Origin: Onchidella celtica
Taxonomy: Eukaryota > Mollusca > Gastropoda > Systellommatophora > Onchidiidae
Assembly: GCA_963931925.1 (NCBI GenBank)
Contig: OZ007570.1
Span: forward strand, 53,705,880-53,769,879
Length of the DNA stretch: 64,000 bases
Direction of reading: 5' to 3'
Positions 48,460-58,211 of this stretch are shown here, piece after piece. A model generated the notes under the pieces. It ran no database searches. It was not told the DNA's origin and worked only from the letters and a program-made list of their open reading frames with translations. The translations under genes and the position numbers were made by a program. Numbering within the stretch: the stretch's first letter is position 1; each line of letters begins with the position of its first letter.

Positions 48460-49240
48460 TCATGTATGATTGATAGCCGAGCTTGAGGAGGCAATATTGG
48501 TTGACCACCATCTAATGTCTTCATAAGAAGATGCAGACAGTATCATGGATTTATCCCAGTTATTTTTATTTTGTTTCAATGCATGATCTTTCTCACATTC
48601 CAGTGACCTGTAATGCAAAGGCCCAAATTGTACAGCAGGAAAACTTGCTACCATGAGCCTAATAAGGCAGGCAACGTCCCTGATTGTGAATTTCTTGCCA
48701 TTCAGAAATTCTTGACACATTGTATAGATTTTGTCTTTCCTTTCCTGCGTAAGTGTAACCGCCACTGTGACAGAGTTAATGACAAATCCTAGGTAAGTAA
48801 TTTGCTGTGTTGGTGCCAAGACCGATTTGTCAGGATGTACTACAAACCCCAGAGTATCAAATAGTTTAACTGTATCTTTAATATTAGCCGCACATTTTTT
48901 CTTGTGCGTGGCCTGACAGTAATGAATCATCCAAAAATCCCGTAAGAACATGGCATAACCATGCAAATAAGAATATATTGGTTTCATGAGTTTCGTGAAA
49001 TTTCTTGGCGCTTGCGACAACCCATTTGGAAAACATGACTGTGAAGGCATATTTTTCATCTTTCCATTCAAATTTTAAATACTTCCAGTCCTCGTGAGCT
49101 ATGGGGACGCTATAATTATATGCCGACACGAGGCCAACACTCGCCATCCAATAGCGAGGGGTTATCAGGGAAACAGCGGTTCTGAAAGTCTCCATTTTAA
49201 ACTTTTCGTAATGGTGAGGAGTGCGAGGAGGAGGAGGAAG
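48460..49240 (-). pseudogene. DIRS reverse transcriptase remnant
   Basis: From 49,230 down, HHYEKFKMETFRTAVSLI precedes a decayed motif A (WMASVGLVSAYNYSVPI; the usual catalytic Asp is lost), then KYLKFEW. The sequence shifts frame near 49,060 to CFPNGLSQAPRNFTKLMKP (motif B region). Motif C is read as GFLDDSLLSG in the other frame near 48,930. Thumb-like sequence follows: LGFVVHPDKS, ITYLGFVINS, FTIRDVACLIRLMVASFPAV, GPLHYRSLE. Upstream of HHYEK the frame runs into an (AGG/GAT)-rich tract, so the N-terminus was deleted or replaced. Confidence 0.87.
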
Positions 49241-50139
49241 CGGATGAAGATGATGATTATGAAGATGATGAGCGATTTCTCTTCTGTCTTCCCCTTTTCA
49301 ATAACTCCATTTCTTTCAGTTTCATCATCTTCTCTATAATTAATTAATTTTGTTGTTGTCTTGTAGTGCTTGAAGCATTACTTTGTCTGGATTGTATCGG
49401 TTGTTGCTGGAAATTGTAGGGCTAGACTCTTAAGTCAGCCTCCTCATCACTCCTCGTATTTAGGGAGACAGCATCCTCTCGATCCGAGATTTGGTCCCTT
49501 CCAGACATTTTTGCCCCTGAATTTTTGTTAAAAAAACCAGGGCTAAACCAACTGTATAGATTTTTGGCCCGAGGCCTTCACTGATCAGAGATCATTTGCG
49601 AAAGTTTATGGCTGGAGGCCTCAGTCAGTGAGTACAGTCTAGAACAGTGACCTGGAGCTGAGCTCAAATTGATCGGATTCGAAATCTGAATTGACCCGGA
49701 GGGTTAAAAAAAAAGAGAATATTTATGGCCCGAGACCCAGGATAAAAGATCAGAGATTAAGTTACATAACATAGCCTACATAACACAGTAATGGGTATAA
49801 GTTGTGAATTGACCCCGGGGGGTAAAAAGGGGATTATAACTAGCCCATATTTACGGCCCGAAGCTCAGAGTAAAGGATCAGAGATCCAGATAAACACATA
49901 AAACAAACTATGTGCAGAAATAATATTGGGTCAGGGTGATCTGAGATCAAGCCTTAATAATTGCCGGAGTTCACACCGTAGTTTTTAATCCACTGAAATA
50001 AATGGTTAGAACCACCACAGTGCTAGTACTGCAGTGGGTAATCAAAAGAAATCTTTTCACCAAGTGCTGTAATAAACGCGTCCCACCAGTGCGGTACTCC
50101 GTAGCGAAGTGACCAGTGGCGGGAAATGTAGCGTTTCTG
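49241..50139 (-). other. DIRS 5' region: degenerate, with internal repeats
   Basis: This lies between the RT remnant and the right inverted repeat. It starts with a GAGGAGGAGG/GATGATGAT simple repeat (49,210-49,275). Three diverged copies of a ~110-150 bp motif follow, recognised by TTTATGGCCCGAG-like words near 49,565, 49,720 and 49,848 with GATCAGAGAT nearby. No gag-like frame survives. Confidence 0.55.
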
Positions 50140-50168
50140 ATATTACCCGGAGTGCCTGACGACAGGGG

Positions 50169-51760
50169 AGATAAAATTTGAAAATCGCTCCACGCAAAAG
50201 TAGAATAAACTCCACTCTAGTGAAATGTGTCTAAAAGAAGTAACATTCAACATCATTTTTTTTACGGTTCTCATTTTGGCACCTGGTGATATGAAATTCG
50301 GGTGCATAGCGATTTCCTTCACTTATGACAGTTTATTCAATACTGTTAACATCTTCGCATGCATCTATGTCCAGTTATTTAGTCTGAACATTTTCTGGCA
50401 CATTCAGAATAATATGTAATTCTTTAACGTCAGTCCGTCACGCTAAAAACAGCAAAAGTTGTATCAAATGAAAAGTACACATCCCACACTTGTTTCCTTT
50501 ATTTCCTCTGCCTACTGCCAACACTTTTAGAGCTTCCATAATCATTTTAACTGTACAATGTATGTAAATTTCCTCGTGGGAGAGCGTGATGGAGTGACAA
50601 TGTTATGTGATGGGCTGACCGTGAAGGACTGACATAACAACGACTAAATACTCAGCTCCACCATTTGCGAAAAAAGCACAAGTGATTACATTTGCTGATG
50701 CTTGGTTGAAGAAATGTCGACACACTGAAATGAGACACTTTGCTTTTGTAACTTTATCATTATGCAGCATCATGAATATTTTTTTGTGTATGCAACAGGT
50801 CACGTGTATATTTTTATATCTTTGAAAAAGCTGGAAAGAATGTAAGACATATTTGCAGGACTACAGCTAGATCTGTGCTTTGTTCCTGATGCAGCAGCAA
50901 GCCAGTTCAAACAGAAATTTAATTTCTTTGGTTTAAGTAATACTTACAAATTACACACCCCAATCTGCTTGATACTTTGAGAATGTCCGTAGAAGTAGTG
51001 TGTAGTGTCTAACTCAGTTGAGCCAAAATGTAGAGATAGAACTTTGTCATTCTACAGGGACGGAATGAGAAGGATGCCCTGGCAAGCTGTTCTCTCAGGA
51101 AATAGCAAGAATTAGAGCGTACAGGACTTTGGGCACTGCGTAGTGAAAAAAAAATAATACAGAAACGATCTCTCGCTTTTAAAAACTGAAGAAATCGAGA
51201 ACAAGATGATGTAAAGTGTGAGGGAATTCCAGCGGTGCAATGTACTTGATAGTTGCATTCCATAAAAGTTGTATCCAGCTTAAAAATAAAGTTGCCAACT
51301 GCGGTACTGCACAAAAGGGTGAGTGGGCACTGCAGGATTTTAAGAAGGAGGTCCCTACTGATGAAATGATATTATGGTGTCCATGTTGCTAAAGACAAGA
51401 AATGTGATTTCTATTGTAATCACGTTTTAGTTTACAATGCTAGAGTGCTTGGCTTTGACAGTAAAATGGTTTGAAAATGAAATTTCTCAAAGGAATTTGT
51501 CATAATGTGTTCTGTTAGTGCCAGTGGCCACCAAGTGATATGGACTCAGTGTACAAATCATTTATGGTTTTGAGACCTGTCACAATGAAAGAAAATGAGC
51601 CATTTTCTCTTACAGACATAGACGATATTAAAAATAACTCTTACAAATGAGATGAAATTGTAAGATTTTGCCCTGAAGATATTACCTGGGAACATTGTTT
51701 CTCACTGTATTGTATTTGGATTCAAAAGAATAATGGGCCTTCATTTGTATAAATTTGTAT
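50169..51760. other. Unassigned sequence
   Basis: About 1.6 kb without recognised repeats. Several frames of 60-101 codons occur on both strands, but none shows a domain or a plausible gene start. It may contain an old pseudogene; the plus-strand words ENEPFSLTDIDDIKNNSYK near 51,595-51,650 look protein-like but lead into stops. Confidence 0.5.
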
Positions 51761-51761
51761 T

Positions 51762-51865
51762 TGTATAACTCTTTAATCCCATTTGGGAAATTTGCCTTTG
51801 TGCCATTGCAGCCCAGTTATAACTGGAGCAGGCACGTCGTCGCCACAGTGCAGCGCCGGTCGGCG
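51762..51865 (+). repeat. Dispersed repeat family R1, copy 1
   Basis: GCCATTGCAGCCCAGTTATA, ACTGGAGCAGGCACGTCGTC and CACAGTGCAGCGCCGGTCGG recur at 60,228-60,325 with few changes. The first 40 bp (TTTAATCCCATTT / TTCAATCCCATTT) also align. Both copies stop at CGCCGGTCGGCG and run into a T-rich or TG-rich tail, as expected of a retroposed or short element end. Confidence 0.75.
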
Positions 51866-52139
51866 GGTGTTGTTTTTTTTTGGGGGGGGGGAGGAGGGAA
51901 GAGGGGAGGGAATGGTAGGGATGAATTTTTATTTAATTTTGCCCTGGCAGTTACCTCCAGATATGGTGTTGTGTTTAGAGATGTCATCAGCCACGTTTTT
52001 TTTTTTATTTCAGTCTGTCGCTCACACATTACTGAGACTAGTTCTTATAAAATTCAAGCAAATGATTTAAGATACTGGGTGTGCACGGCTCAAACATTCA
52101 TACAAGATAAGGTGAAGTTCACAAGCAGATGGAAACCAA

Positions 52140-52856
52140 CCTGAATATAATAAACAGAACAAGAAGGTTGGCCTGAAAATCCACAAAGACAAAAAATACC
52201 AAACAAACTACGAGACATATGAATAGGTATAACTGAAAACAAAACCATTGAAAAAGTCACGGAATATAAATACCTAGGCCAGACAATACACATGGAACAC
52301 AACATAAAAACTGAAACAGACTCTAGAGTAAGAGCAGCATGGAGCTGCTTTCGACAAACAGAGATATTCCTGGACCACAAACTGCCAATGCCCCTTAAGA
52401 GACAAGTATTCAGCCAGTGCATTATTCCAACGATTAGGCTTACCTATAGTTGACAAAGAAAATATGGTCGAGTACAAAACAACTTAGAACGAATTAAGAA
52501 CTACCCAGAGGGAAGTGGAAAGAAGAATGCTTGATATCAGCCTACAAGATAACATTCCCACGCCGAAATACGCAAAACAAACAAAGCTAACGGACATGGT
52601 AAAATTGGAATTGGGCCGGACATGTGGAAAGGATGAATGACAAAAGATGGACAAAACGCTGCCTTGAATGGCAACCACGGACAGGAAAGAGAACACGGGG
52701 ATGTCCAGGAAGAAGATGGCAGGATGATATTAAAATGAGAGGGGAAACAATTAACATGGATGAGGAAGACATCAGACAGAAAGGAATGGAAGTCATTGTC
52801 GGAGGGCTACATTCTGCAGTGGATGGACAATGCCTAGGTGAAAAGGTGAAATAGAT
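52140..52856 (+). pseudogene. RTE-like LINE 3' fragment
   Basis: The plus-strand conceptual translation in shifting frames gives VGLKIHKDKKYQTN, then NKTIEKVTEYKYLGQTI, DSRVRAAWSCFRQTEIFLD, LKRQVFSQCIIPTIRLTYS, EVERRMLDISLQDNIPTPK, and finally MNDKRWTKRCLEWQPRTGKR TRGCPGRRWQDDIK. These are the thumb and C-terminal signatures of RTE-clade-like LINE reverse transcriptases (EYKYLGQ, ERxMLxISLxD, RWTxxxxEWxPR, GRPxRRWxDD). There are at least three frame changes or stops, and the catalytic core is absent. The fragment ends where the 34-bp G-rich minisatellite begins. Confidence 0.85.
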
Positions 52857-53402
52857 GAAAATGAAATGGGTTTGATTAATAGATTTGGATGGGGTTAAGA
52901 ACGGATTTAATAATAGGTTTGGATGGGGTTGGAAACAGACTTTATAGTAGGTTTGGATGGAGTTGGGAACGGATTTAATAATGGTTTTGGATGGGGTAGG
53001 GAACGGATTTAATAGAGGTTTAATAATTAATAGGTTTGGGTGGGATTAGGACTGAATAGGTTTAACAAATGGGTTTGGACAAGGTTAGGAAATGATTAAA
53101 TAATGGGTTTTGGATGGGGTTAGGAAAGGATTAAATAATGGGTTTGGATGAATCATGAAGTTAAGAAGGGTTTAATAAATAAATGGGTTTGGGTGGGGTT
53201 AGGAACAGTATACTAATGGATTTGGATGGGGTTAGGAATTGGTTTACTAATAAGTTTGAATGGAGTTATTAACAGGTTGAATGACAGGTTTGGATGGGGT
53301 TAGGAATGGGTTTAATATTATGTTTGGATATGGTTAGGAACAGGTTTAATAATAATAATATGTTTTGGTGGGATTAGGGACAGGCTTAATAATAATTAAT
53401 AC

Positions 53403-53476
53403 TGCCATGCAAAGGCAGACGACGTAACCGATGAGGTATAAAGAGAGCATATATGTCGATCTGCCTTTACACACCA
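53403..53476. repeat. 75-bp hairpin insert, copy 1 (degraded)
   Basis: The left arm TGCCATGCAAAGGCAGACGACGTA is written here as TGCCATGCAAAGGCAG plus ACGACGTA. The right arm TATGTCGATCTGCCTTTACA is the most diverged of the five, and the copy is one base shorter. Loop ACCGATGAGGTATAAAGAG. Confidence 0.8.
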
Positions 53477-53985
53477 GAATAGATCTGGATGGGGTTAGGA
53501 ATGGGTTAACTAATATGTTTGGATGCGGTTAACAATACATTTGGATGGGGATAAGAACAGGTTAAATAATAGGTTTGGGTGGGGTTAAGGATACATTTAA
53601 TAGTGGGTTTGGATGGGGTTAAGAACAGGTTAAATAATAGGTTTGGATGGGGTTAATAACAGATTAGTAATATATTTGGATGGGGTTAGGAAGGGTTAAC
53701 GGTTTAATAAATAATAGGTTTGGATGGAGTTAGGAATGGGTTTAATAATAGGTTTGGATGGGGTTAAGAACAGGTTTAATAATAGGTTTGCATGGGGTTA
53801 GAACTGGTTTAATAATAGGTTCGATGGAGTTAGTGACGGGTTATAAATTGGTTTGGACGGGGTTAAGAACGACTTTGATAATAGGTTTGGATGGAGTTAA
53901 GAACGTGTTTAATATTATGAATGGATATGTTTAAGAATATGTTTAATAGTAGGTTTGGATGGGATTAGGGACAGGTTAAGAATAC

Positions 53986-54060
53986 TGCCATGCAAATGCA
54001 GAGCGACGTAACTGATAAAGTATAAAGAGAACACATACGTCGCCCTGCCTTTGCATGGCA
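53986..54060. repeat. 75-bp hairpin insert, copy 2
   Basis: A 25-bp left arm (TGCCATGCAAATGCAG...CGACGTA), a 25-nt loop (ACTGATAAAGTATAAAGAGA...) and a 25-bp right arm (TACGTCGCCCTGCC...GCATGGCA). The arms pair at 23 of 25 positions. Confidence 0.88.
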
Positions 54061-54849
54061 GAATAGGTTTGGATGGGGTTAGGAATCGGTTCAATAATAG
54101 GTTTGGATGGGTTCATAACAATTAGCAGGTTAATAATAGGTTTGGATGGGGCTCACAACAGGTTAATAATACGTTTGGATGGGGTTCATAACAGGTCAAT
54201 AATTTGGGTGGGGTTCATAACAGGTTAATAATACGTTTGGATGGGGTTAAGAACGAGTTTAATAATAGGTTTGGCTTGGGTTAGGAACGGGTTTAATGAT
54301 AGGTTTGGCTTTGGGTTAGGAACGGGTTTAATAATAGATTGGGATGGTATTAAGAACGGGTTTAATGATAAATTTGACTGGGGTTAAGAACGGGTTTAAT
54401 GATAAGTTTAGCTGGGGTTAGGAACAAGTTTAATAATAGATTTGGATTGGGTTAGTCATCGATTTAAATTAAAATAAGAGGTTTGGATGGGGTTAGGAAC
54501 AGGTTTAATAATAGGTTTGGATGGGATTAAGACTTGTATGCGGTTAGTACCGGGTTTAATAACAGCTTTGGGTGAGGTTAGGAACAGGTTAAATAATAGG
54601 TTTGTATGGGGTTAAAAATGAGTTTGACAGTAGGTTGGAGTTTTGATGGGGTCAAGAATGGGTTTGGTAACAGTTTGGGGTAGGGTTAGGAATGGGTTTA
54701 ACACATGTAATAGACTTGGATTGGGTAAGGAATAAGTTTAATAATAGGTTTGGATAGGATTAGAAACGGGTTTAGTAATCGGTTTGGACAAGATTAAAAA
54801 CATGTTTAATCATAGGTTTGGATGGGATTAGGGACAGGTTTCATGATAA

Positions 54850-54924
54850 TGCCATGCAATGGCAGAGCGACGTAACTGATAAAGTATAAAAAGAGCACAT
54901 ACGTCGATCTGCCTTTGCACGGCA
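54850..54924. repeat. 75-bp hairpin insert, copy 3
   Basis: Same 25/25/25 layout. The left arm has GCAATGGCAGAGCGACGTA, the right arm ACGTCGATCTGCCTTTGCAC. The loop differs from the others by one base (TATAAAAAGAG). Confidence 0.88.
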
Positions 54925-55065
54925 GAAAAGGTTTGAATGGGGTTAAGAACGGGTTTGATAATAGGTTTGTATGATCTTAAAATGAGGTTTAATGACAAAT
55001 TTGAATGGGTTTAGGAACTGGTTTAAAAACTGATTTCGATTGGATTAGTGAAGGTTTAATAATAA

Positions 55066-55140
55066 TGCCATGCAAAGGCAGAACGACGTAACTGATAAAG
55101 TATAAAGAGAGCACATACGTCGGTCTGCCTTTGCAAGGCA
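55066..55140. repeat. 75-bp hairpin insert, copy 4
   Basis: Same layout; left arm GCAAAGGCAGAACGACGTA, right arm TACGTCGGTCTGCCTTTGCA. The loop matches the consensus exactly. Confidence 0.88.
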
Positions 55141-55633
55141 GAATAGGTTTGGATGAGTTTAGGAATAGGTTCAATAATAGGTTGGATGGGTAAGAATGGT
55201 TAAGGTGATAACTTTGAATGGGGTTAAGAACTGGTTTAATGATAGATTTGGATTGGGTCTTAAAACAACAGGTTTGGATGGGGTTAGGAACAGGTTTAAT
55301 ACCAAGTTTTAATGCCGTTATGAATGGGTTTAATAATAGGTTTTGATGGGATTAGGACGGGTTTAATAATAGACTTGGGTGCTGTTAGGATCGGGTTTCA
55401 TAGCAGCTTTGGATGGGGTTAGGATCTAGGAACAGATCAAATAATAGGTTTGAATGAGGTTAGGAATAAGTTTAATCATAAGTTTGGGTGGAGTTATGAA
55501 TGGGATTAATAACAGGTTTGGATGGGGTAAGGAACAGGTTTGGATGGGGTAAGGAACAGGTTTAATAATAAGTTTGGACATGGTTAAGAACAGGTTTAAT
55601 AATGCGTTTGGGTGGGATTAGGTTTAATGACAC

Positions 55634-55708
55634 TGCCATACAAAGGCAGAGCGACGTAAGTGATAAAGTATAAAGAGAGCACATACATCGCTCTGCCTTT
55701 GCACGGCA
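55634..55708. repeat. 75-bp hairpin insert, copy 5
   Basis: Same layout; left arm TGCCATACAAAGGCAGAGCG, right arm TACATCGCTCTGCCTTTGCA. The loop starts AGTGATAAAG. Confidence 0.88.
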
Positions 55709-55860
55709 GAATAGGTTTCGATGGAGTTAGTAACGGCTTTACAAATAGTAACAGGTTTGGATGGGGTTAAGAACGCACAAAACATTTCAGAGAAGATTCA
55801 CATATATATGCTTAAAACAAAAACTCTCCATGAACTGTTTGCAATGGCGGCCTACATTTA

Positions 55861-56108
55861 GTGACCAAAGTTCTTGTTTGTTTTATCTCCATTTTCTGAA
55901 AAGATGGGGATCTTTTATTATGCAGAAGGGGTATCAACAAATGCACACTTTGACACTTGTTTAAGATGTGTTGTGGCATTTATCGAGTTATTTCACAGTT
56001 CCGATTTATTCAACGCCTTATCATACTACCCAAACCCCAAACGTTTAATAATGAATTTTTCAAGTGTGCAGAAAAATGGAGTTGGAACAAACAAGAACTC
56101 AGGTCGCG
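55861..56108 (+). mobile_element. MITE family M2, copy B
   Basis: GTGACCAAAGTTCTTGTTTG at the left and AACAAGAACTCAGGTCGC at the right form the same inverted termini as the copy at 45.07 kb. Interior words (TTATCTCCATTTTCTGAA, AACAAATGCACACTTTGACA, GTTGTGGCATTTATCGAG) match. No convincing target duplication is seen. Confidence 0.72.
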
Positions 56109-56277
56109 ATTTCCCATCTGGTCTGGGCCTATGACCAGCTTCACACTGACCTGCCTAGATCTATCAACATGCACGAATCCGTAACAATTATCAAATCAGT
56201 ACAGACTAGAAATAAAAGCACATGCGTGAGCTTACCTTGTAGAAACTTCATCTTCGGCAGATAGGCTTTCAGCTTCT

Positions 56278-56562
56278 TACCCAGTTAGCAACCCTAAGGA
56301 CATCCGATGCTAGGACTGACGTCAAGTTTGTTCATAGGAATGACATCGTTCCTACGTAGATCGACCGGTCACGGCATAACGCCGACGACAGTCTGATGCA
56401 GGAAATCTGCCTCTATATAATAATCGCACTAATCCCACAGAAATCCTATACAAATTTACGTCGGATTGCAGTAAGGAACCGGTACCCACGGTTAGCCTAT
56501 ACCATCTCCACAGAAATCCTGGATAAATCTTACGTCGCACTGAAGTAGGCACGCTGGCTGGA
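56278..56562. mobile_element. TIR family M1, second copy
   Basis: TACCCAGTTAGCAACCCTAA at the left and GCACGCTGGCTGGA at the right are degraded versions of the M1 termini. GACATCGTT, CAGTCTGATGC and CAGAAATCCTATACAAAT match the copy at 43,373-43,588. It is longer because the segment around CACAGAAATCCT...TACGTCG is present twice (near 56,432 and 56,510). Confidence 0.65.
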
Positions 56563-57007
56563 CGTCGTCGGCAGATACCAGCATCTATAGTCAATCCATA
56601 AAGACGTCAAATTAATGCCCTTAATCAACTGAGAAAACCTTTCCCCCTATCTCACACCGGTGTTGTCGCTATGAGCTGAAACTATGACCTAACCGGGTTC
56701 TTTCCACGTGTCTCCTGCCGGCCTTGGCTTAGATTGAACTATCAGTGTATCCCGTGAGCTGCGTGGAAAAAAATTGTTCACCGTTGATACTGAAACCAAG
56801 AAACAAAAGTTTAGGTCAATGGTTCTCAATATGGGCGATATCACCCCCGGGGACGAATTTGATTTTTAGGGGGGGGGCGAAAACAAAGAAAAGGGTGACA
56901 AGGGGGCCAAAACGATTAAGGACAAAGTGGGAGGGGGGTGGGGGGGGGGGTGAGGGGTGAAAACATGAATGGAACTGATTGGGGGGGGGGGGGGCAAAAT
57001 CACAGGA

Positions 57008-57262
57008 AATCGCGACTTTAGTTCTTGTTGGTTCCAACTCCACATTTTGCACGGATGAAAAATCCGTCGTTGAACGTTTGCGGCTTTAGTATTATGTAAG
57101 GAATTATAATAATAATAACATCGGAACTGTGAAACAGCTTGATAAGCCACAACGCATTGTAAACAAGTGTCAATGTGTGCATTTGTTATGCCTCTTCTAC
57201 ATATTAATAGATCTCCAGTTTTACAGAAAATGGAGATAGAGCAAACAAAAACTAAGGTCGCC
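57008..57262 (-). mobile_element. MITE family M2, copy C, nested in the hAT copy
   Basis: It starts AATCGCGACTTTAGTTCTTG and ends ACTAAGGTCGCC, inverted relative to copies A and B. The hAT flanks read AAATCACAGGA (56,997-57,007) and AAATACAGGA (57,263-57,272), a ~10-bp target duplication with one indel. Joining them restores a hAT-like GGGGCAAATxxxGGxAGCCACT. A 9-10 bp duplication with ~20-bp GCGAC-type termini suggests a Mutator-like MITE. Confidence 0.8.
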
Positions 57263-57489
57263 AAATACAGGATAGCCACTGACGTGTTCAACAGCATGTG
57301 TAGGTGGTATTATGAAAAGGAGTATTTTTGTAATAAGTGCATTTGATAAAGAATGCTTTCTGTTTTATAATGATTATAATCAACACGCGTGTTGTCACTA
57401 ATAAGACTGAAAACATTTACATCATATTTTGTGTGTAGTCTCTTGTGAAGTGTATCTGTTGGGTTTGAGTGGTGTGGGGGGAGGGGGGG

Positions 57490-57950
57490 GGGTGTCCCAG
57501 AGGACTTGTTGGTCAAGAAGCAAGGTGCTCGCCTCTCATGCCGAAGGTATCGGGTTCGATCCCCGGTCGGTACAGGCATATAAATGCAATACATTATTAT
57601 TATTATTATTATTATTATGTTGGAATTTTTTTTTTTTCAGAGGAAAAAATTCCTGTCTTTGATCCTATGGTAGGTTGGATCGAGCACCTAGTCTTCTCGG
57701 ATAAGGACGAAAATCTCGGAGGGCCAGTGTGCACGTTAAGCACGTTAAAGATACCTTGACAGTTTAAAGTCGAGAAAAGCAGGCTGAAAAAGGCCGCTGG
57801 CCGGGCAAAATTCTGAAGAAAAAAAACTAGATCTAATCCCGACCACAAAAACCACACAGAAACAAGAACAAGGAAACAACAACACCAACAAAAGTGAAGT
57901 GTAAATGCCAAGGCCAGCGAAACTATAAAAAAAAAAAAAAAAGACCTCAG
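57490..57950 (+). mobile_element. tRNA-derived SINE, nested in the hAT copy
   Basis: A tRNA-like head spans about 57,496-57,573, with a near-perfect B box GGTTCGATCCC at 57,553-57,563 and tRNA-like GGTGCTCGCCT upstream. An (ATT)n run follows (57,593-57,617). A body then includes CTTCTCGGATAAGGACGAAA, GTGTGCACGTTAAG, CACGTTAAAGATACCTTGAC and GGGCAAAATTCTGAAGAAAA, and ends in an A-rich tail near 57,930. The body resembles a SINE core common in molluscs (from memory). The (ATT)n between head and body may mean two adjacent elements rather than one. Confidence 0.75.
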
Positions 57951-58211
57951 ACACCAAAAAAAGTGTGTGGGGGGGGGGGGGATGGGGTGGGGGCGGTGAA
58001 AGAGAATTTTGGAGTCTGGAGGAGCGATTGCCTGAAAAGAGTTGAGATCCACTAATTTAGGTTTAATCTTTTTTAATGCCCGGTCATTAACCCTTTTCGT
58101 CCTAAGGCTGGAGAGTTCTGATTAAAAGTTCATGTTCATTGTTGTGCCCGAGAGCACGAGCCGAGTTTGATCGGCCAGTTAATTGGATGGTGACTTCACG
58201 ACATTGAGTTT

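Larger units (their letters stand above)
46565..50168 (-). mobile_element. Degenerate DIRS-type tyrosine-recombinase retrotransposon
   Basis: Reading on the minus strand, reverse transcriptase (about 49,240-48,460), RNase H (about 48,410-47,950) and tyrosine recombinase (about 47,800-46,640) remnants occur in order. The outer edges carry inverted repeats: CCCTGCCGTCAGGCACTCCG at 46,565 continuing to 46,593, matched in reverse complement at 50,140-50,168 (ending CCGGAGTGCCTGACGACAGG GG, about 27 of 29 positions). Inverted terminal repeats plus RT-RH-YR mark the DIRS group rather than Ngaro/PAT (split direct repeats) or LTR elements. At about 3.6 kb it is shorter than typical full elements. Gag and the N-terminal RT region are missing or unrecognisable, and many stops and frameshifts kill all frames. 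Confidence 0.88.
52862..55770. repeat. 34-bp G-rich minisatellite array
   Basis: About 2.9 kb of diverged copies of AGGTTTGGATGGGGTTAAGA followed by ACAGGTTTAATAAT. Typical variants are GGTTAGGAACGGGTTTAATAAT and GGTTTGGATGGAGTTAG. Period is near 31-34 bp. The array begins directly after the RTE-like LINE fragment and is punctuated by five 75-bp palindromic inserts, each preceded by a GGGATTAGGGACAGGTTTAA-like variant unit (or a shortened form of it). Confidence 0.92.
56817..58054 (-). mobile_element. hAT-type element, copy B, with nested insertions
   Basis: This is the reverse-strand relative of the element at 40,837-41,383. It starts CAATGGTTCTCAA at 56,817 and ends GTTGAGATCCACTA at 58,054. 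The flanks GTTTAGGT (56,809-56,816) and ATTTAGGT (58,055-58,062) match at 7 of 8 positions, the 8-bp target duplication expected of hAT elements. The body is split by MITE M2 at 57,008-57,262 and by a SINE-containing block at about 57,490-57,950. Body words such as GTGCATTTGATAAAGAA, TCTGTTTTATAAT and GGAGCGATTGCCTGAAAA match copy A in reverse complement. No transposase. Confidence 0.85.

Noticed and set aside
51009-51314. 101-codon minus-strand frame
   Set aside because: No recognisable domain. The region lacks other coding signals, and frames of this length are expected in several kilobases of such DNA.
53403-55708. The 75-bp hairpins as microRNA precursors
   Set aside because: Arm length is right, but all copies sit in a minisatellite, the stems are decaying without compensatory changes, and there is no expression evidence.
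57496-57573. A functional tRNA gene
   Set aside because: The B box is good, but the acceptor arm does not close convincingly. The unit is followed by (ATT)n and a SINE body inside a transposon.
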